Assembly (NCBI GenBank): GCA_004194705.1
Contig: SADC01001367.1
Location: forward strand, 1 to 64,000
DNA from: Ditylenchus dipsaci
Taxonomy: Eukaryota; Nematoda; Chromadorea; Rhabditida; Anguinidae
Length of the DNA stretch: 64,000 nt
Direction of reading: 5' to 3'
Position numbers and translations under genes: made by a program
The notes under the pieces: generated by a model
Databases searched by the model: none
Told to the model about the DNA's origin: nothing
What the model saw: the letters and a program-made list of their open reading frames with translations, nothing else
In this document: positions 61,330 through 64,000 of the stretch, one piece after another
Numbering within the stretch: position 1 is the first letter of the stretch
Layout: each line of letters opens with the position of its first letter

Positions 61330-62022
61330 CTGAAAAGTCTTTAAAGGTTTTAAAACTGATTTCTGTAATTCTGGATAAGTTCCTTATTAACTTTGTTACT
61401 TCTTTTGACACCATTTTTATATCTGTTTCGTGTAGAGCATGTTTTTAGGTGGAGTTACAACTATTAACTTTGTTTTCACGGAAGTTCATGGAGCAGTGGG
61501 CTCATGAATGTGGACAGTGCTTAAAAGGGACCTCTTCTGTATTTTGCCTATAACTTGGTCACTAGGTATTGTGTATAGAAAAAATGAGACGTCATTCGAG
61601 GCAGGAAAAAAAGCTCTATCTTTCTGATAAATTAGATTTTTCCAAACGTGTTAACTTTTTTTAGAAAAAGCGTTTTAAGACAAAGACGTCATTTTTGGAG
61701 CTATGAACTTTGAGAACATTCTCTTAGAACATTCTGTGACTTTTATCAGAGAAAAGGGCCTCCCCAAACTTTTAATTACAGATTCAGAAAGCTCATCGGA
61801 CTGTGCATCAGATGGTCAAAATTTAAAAAAAACGGACTCTAGAAAGTTACGAGTTTTTTTATAAACAAACTCATCAAAATCTCTGAACGGCAGACACCCT
61901 CGATTCTGTCAAGGCACAAATAAGATGTTTAAAAAATTTTATGTACATAATAAGTTCAACAATAATCAACTAACAGCCAATCAACAATAAACTGCAACAA
62001 AAAAATTGAAAAAACCTACTTA
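61330..62022. other. no feature seen
   Basis: Probable intron or upstream region of the 61069 exon; no repeat arms or RNA motifs recognised. Confidence 0.35.
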
Positions 62023-62152
62023 TAGGACCATGCTTGTTGATGACAATGGGAATTTGGCAAATTCAAATGCGCGCGGGACACTTTTTTTTACTCTAAAAAT
62101 ACTTTTTGAATATGTATTGTTGTTTTATAATAATAAGAAACGAAACATTACA

Positions 62153-62319
62153 TACCGTATTTTCTCTATTAATGAACCCCTCTCTAATAATGAACCCCCC
62201 CCCCCCTCGATTTTTTGACTAGGATTTCAGAGTTAGGGCCATTTTCGATCTACAATTTCAACATTTTTGAAGGGTTGAAAAATAATGAACCCGGGTGCAT
62301 TAATAGAGAAAATACGGTA
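62153..62319. mobile_element. short TACCGTATTTTCTC-ended MITE
   Basis: TACCGTATTTTCTCTATTAA at the left returns as TTAATAGAGAAAATACGGTA at the right, TA at each end. Inside the left end: ATGAACCCC repeated, with a run of C. Confidence 0.7.
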
Positions 62320-62324
62320 AGTAA

Positions 62325-62397
62325 CCTAGTTGGCTCAGTGGTATAGTAGCGTGGTATGGTGATTATACGTCTCAGGTTCGATTCCCTCCTTCGTCTA
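62325..62397 (+). tRNA. tRNA-like pseudogene with A and B boxes
   Basis: TGGCTCAGTGG at 62331-62341 and GGTTCGATTCC at 62375-62385, spacing right for a tRNA. Acceptor arms (ACCTAG and CTTCGTC) do not pair well. It sits between MITE arms as at 11786. Confidence 0.45.
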
Positions 62398-62530
62398 CTA
62401 TGTTATTTTTGATCTTTCATTTAAATACATGCTAAATTATTTAAAAAATAATTTCGGAGTATAAAAAAGTGGCCCGCGCGCATTTGAATTTGCCAAATTC
62501 CCATTGTCATCAACAAGTATGGTCCTTTAA

Positions 62531-62943
62531 GGGGGGGAGAGACTTCTACGGCTACTTTTCGACATTGACTGCTACTTTACTTCACATACATTTTTCACAT
62601 ATTTTGTTTTTTCATCTCAAATGCTTTCACACCGTTTTATAGCTGAGATTTTCCGATTGAGTGATCAAACAGCCTGTTTAAGGTAATTTTTGAAAAAACA
62701 AAACAAACTAACACTAAAAACAGTGGTTTTTTACCTAGGTATTTTTAGTGGAGTTTCACCTTATATTTGGTGTGATTTTCTCGAAAATTATTTTGAGTCA
62801 GGGTGTTTGACCGAAAGAGAAAGATCTCAGCTACAAAACGGCGTAAAAACATCAGAGATGAGAAAACAAAATATGTGAATATAATGTATAATTAGTGAAG
62901 TAGCAGTCAATGTCAAAAAATAGCCGTAGAAGTCCCCCCCCCT
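62531..62943. mobile_element. TTAA MITE sharing its left target with the previous MITE
   Basis: GGGGGGGAGAGACTTCTACG at the left and GCCGTAGAAGTCCCCCCC at the right between TTAA at 62527-62530 and 62944-62947. Arms continue with GACATTGACTGCTACTT. Inner region (AAACGGCGTAAAAACA) matches 9375. Confidence 0.75.
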
Positions 62944-63309
62944 TTAACACTCCAAGCCTCATGCGTGACTTTTGCCATTTCTGAAGCAGATTTCATGGAG
63001 AACACGATGGTTTTTTCAGATTTTTTATTCAAATCTAAAAAGTGGTTCAAATCGACCTTTGAAACATGTGACCCATACGCCGGGCACTACAAACTTAGAT
63101 AAGGATGTTTCTTTTTTCACAGATATAATATCGGTCTGTTTTGAACACTATCAATGTTCCTCGTGAGCTACTCTATCGTTCTGTAATTGCGTAAACATCA
63201 CTTCTACCGAAAATAAAAATACAATTCACCAAAGATCCCTAAAATGAGAGGTTTGAAAATCGCAGTTATTTTACAAAAACGGCCATAACTTTCAGTATAT
63301 CAATTTTTC

Positions 63310-63544
63310 GACGCTAGTAGCGAATACCCCCCCCAACGATTTTCACTTTTTTTACTTTAGTAAAAAGTACCCAAATATATGTCCCAGACCCCGGAAAATG
63401 TGCGCAAACTCTTCATTAGTCACAACTTCCGTACGCTGGCCTACCCCGAGCCTAAGGGCTAAGCCTAAACTTGTTGTTTGCAAGGGTAGTTACAGCAATT
63501 TTTAAAGGTCGGATGCTTGGGGGGGGGGTATTCGCTACTAGCGC
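63310..63544. mobile_element. short poly-C-ended MITE, 9-bp flanks CAATTTTTC
   Basis: Starts GACGCTAGTAGCGAATACC + C run, ends G run + GTATTCGCTACTAGCGC. CAATTTTTC at 63301-63309 and 63545-63553. Interior holds CGCTGGCCTACCCCGAGCCT and AAGGGCTAAGCCTAAAC. Relative of 8465-8697. Confidence 0.8.
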
Positions 63545-63597
63545 CAATTTTTCTAGAACATGCTTTATGGCATCTGAAAGCACACATTCTGCGCTAG

Positions 63598-63952
63598 TCC
63601 ATTTAAGATTCTCCGGTGTTTAGTGCATCAACAGCATATTGAACTAGGAGATAGCAATGCTTCATGCGATGCGCTATATTGCTAGTATCCGTTTGGTGTA
63701 TCATAAGTATTCAGATTAAGCAAACTGCATTGTACCTAATGCCGATTCACAATCGCTACCGTAAGGGATTCTGAATCTCATCCCAAGTGTTTCACTGTAC
63801 AATTTAACTATTATACTGAACAGATGAGCTTATCTAAATACTTATAATACACCAAACGAATCCTCGAAATGTGGCGCATCGCATGAAGCATTGCTATCTC
63901 CTAGTTCAATATGCTGTTGATGCACTAAACACCGGAGAATCTTAAATGGACT
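63598..63952. mobile_element. foldback MITE
   Basis: GTCCATTTAAGATTCTCCGG at the left returns as CCGGAGAATCTTAAATGGAC at the right; arms of over 100 bp (AACAGCATATTGAACTAGGA). The spacer is about 140 bp. No TSD seen; the window ends shortly after. Confidence 0.7.
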
Positions 63953-64000
63953 GATTGGGTTGGTGTTTAGAAATTCATGCACACCATTTATACTTATTCG

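Larger units (their letters stand above)
62023..62526. mobile_element. TTAA-type MITE with tRNA-like loop and a nested element
   Basis: AGGACCATGCTTGTTGATGA returns as TCATCAACAAGTATGGTCCT before TTAA at 62527-62530; the left TTAA has become TTAT. Arms continue with TTCAAATGCGCGCGGGACAC. The interior holds a TACCGTA-ended element (62153-62319) and the tRNA-like sequence (62325-62397). Confidence 0.75.

Overview
This is eukaryotic, AT-rich, gene-poor DNA crowded with transposable elements. It is most likely from a nematode. The evidence is: (1) split genes whose introns end in T-rich TTTNCAG-type acceptors; (2) a DUF1679/CHK ecdysteroid-kinase-like gene with the order nematodes use; (3) a split H3.3 gene and a ribosomal uS19 (RPS15) gene that are clearly metazoan; (4) short interstitial GCCTAA-type runs resembling the nematode telomere unit. 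The phylum is inferred; no species is claimed.

Genes I can support are few. On the plus strand: a four-exon H3.3-type histone gene (19924-22054), an F-box-like exon (49997-50532), and a ribonuclease-inhibitor-type LRR gene (54796-56071). On the minus strand: RPS15 (24902-25454), the CHK/DUF1679 kinase gene (39726-46500) with a truncated duplicate behind it (46813-48215), two multi-exon proline-rich genes ending in a single membrane segment (30604-31624 and 36876-38312), terminal exons of two more proteins that carry a membrane segment near the C-terminus (9093-9241 and 58510-58744), a Ser/Pro-rich exon (12274-12708) and a Ser/Asn-rich terminal exon (61069-61329). A BED-finger hAT transposase (28367-29803) lies inside its own element.

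Most of the rest is mobile DNA, much of it in nests that can be unpicked from target-site duplications (TSDs). Two size classes of TSD recur. hAT-type elements (ends near TAGRG) have exact 8-bp TSDs, and each family carries arrays of its own short word just inside the ends. A second set, including elements whose ends run into a poly-C tract after TATACC, has 9-bp TSDs. There are also TTAA-flanked MITEs beginning AGGGG, pogo/Tigger-like elements beginning TACAGTCGA, and several foldbacks carrying tRNA-like sequences with Pol III A and B boxes.

Layout: 0.9-1.9 kb poly-C element; 2.8-6.7 kb and 9.7-11.1 kb two copies of one 9-bp-TSD family, the first carrying a 2.7 kb insertion with a further hAT inside; 11.6-13.2 kb TTAA MITEs; 13.4-16.1 kb a three-deep hAT nest; 16.2-18.1 kb foldback; 19.9-22.1 kb H3.3; 24.9-25.5 kb RPS15; 25.9-30.4 kb a nest with the hAT gene; 30.6-38.3 kb proline-rich genes; 39.7-48.2 kb kinase and duplicate, both hit by the same element; 50.9-54.8 kb pogo-like element with a palindromic tRNA/ORF element inside; 54.8-56.1 kb LRR gene; 56.5-64 kb further elements and short exons. 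Nearly every non-conserved gene needs single-base additions within homopolymers to read through, which points to indel errors in the sequence rather than wholesale pseudogenization.
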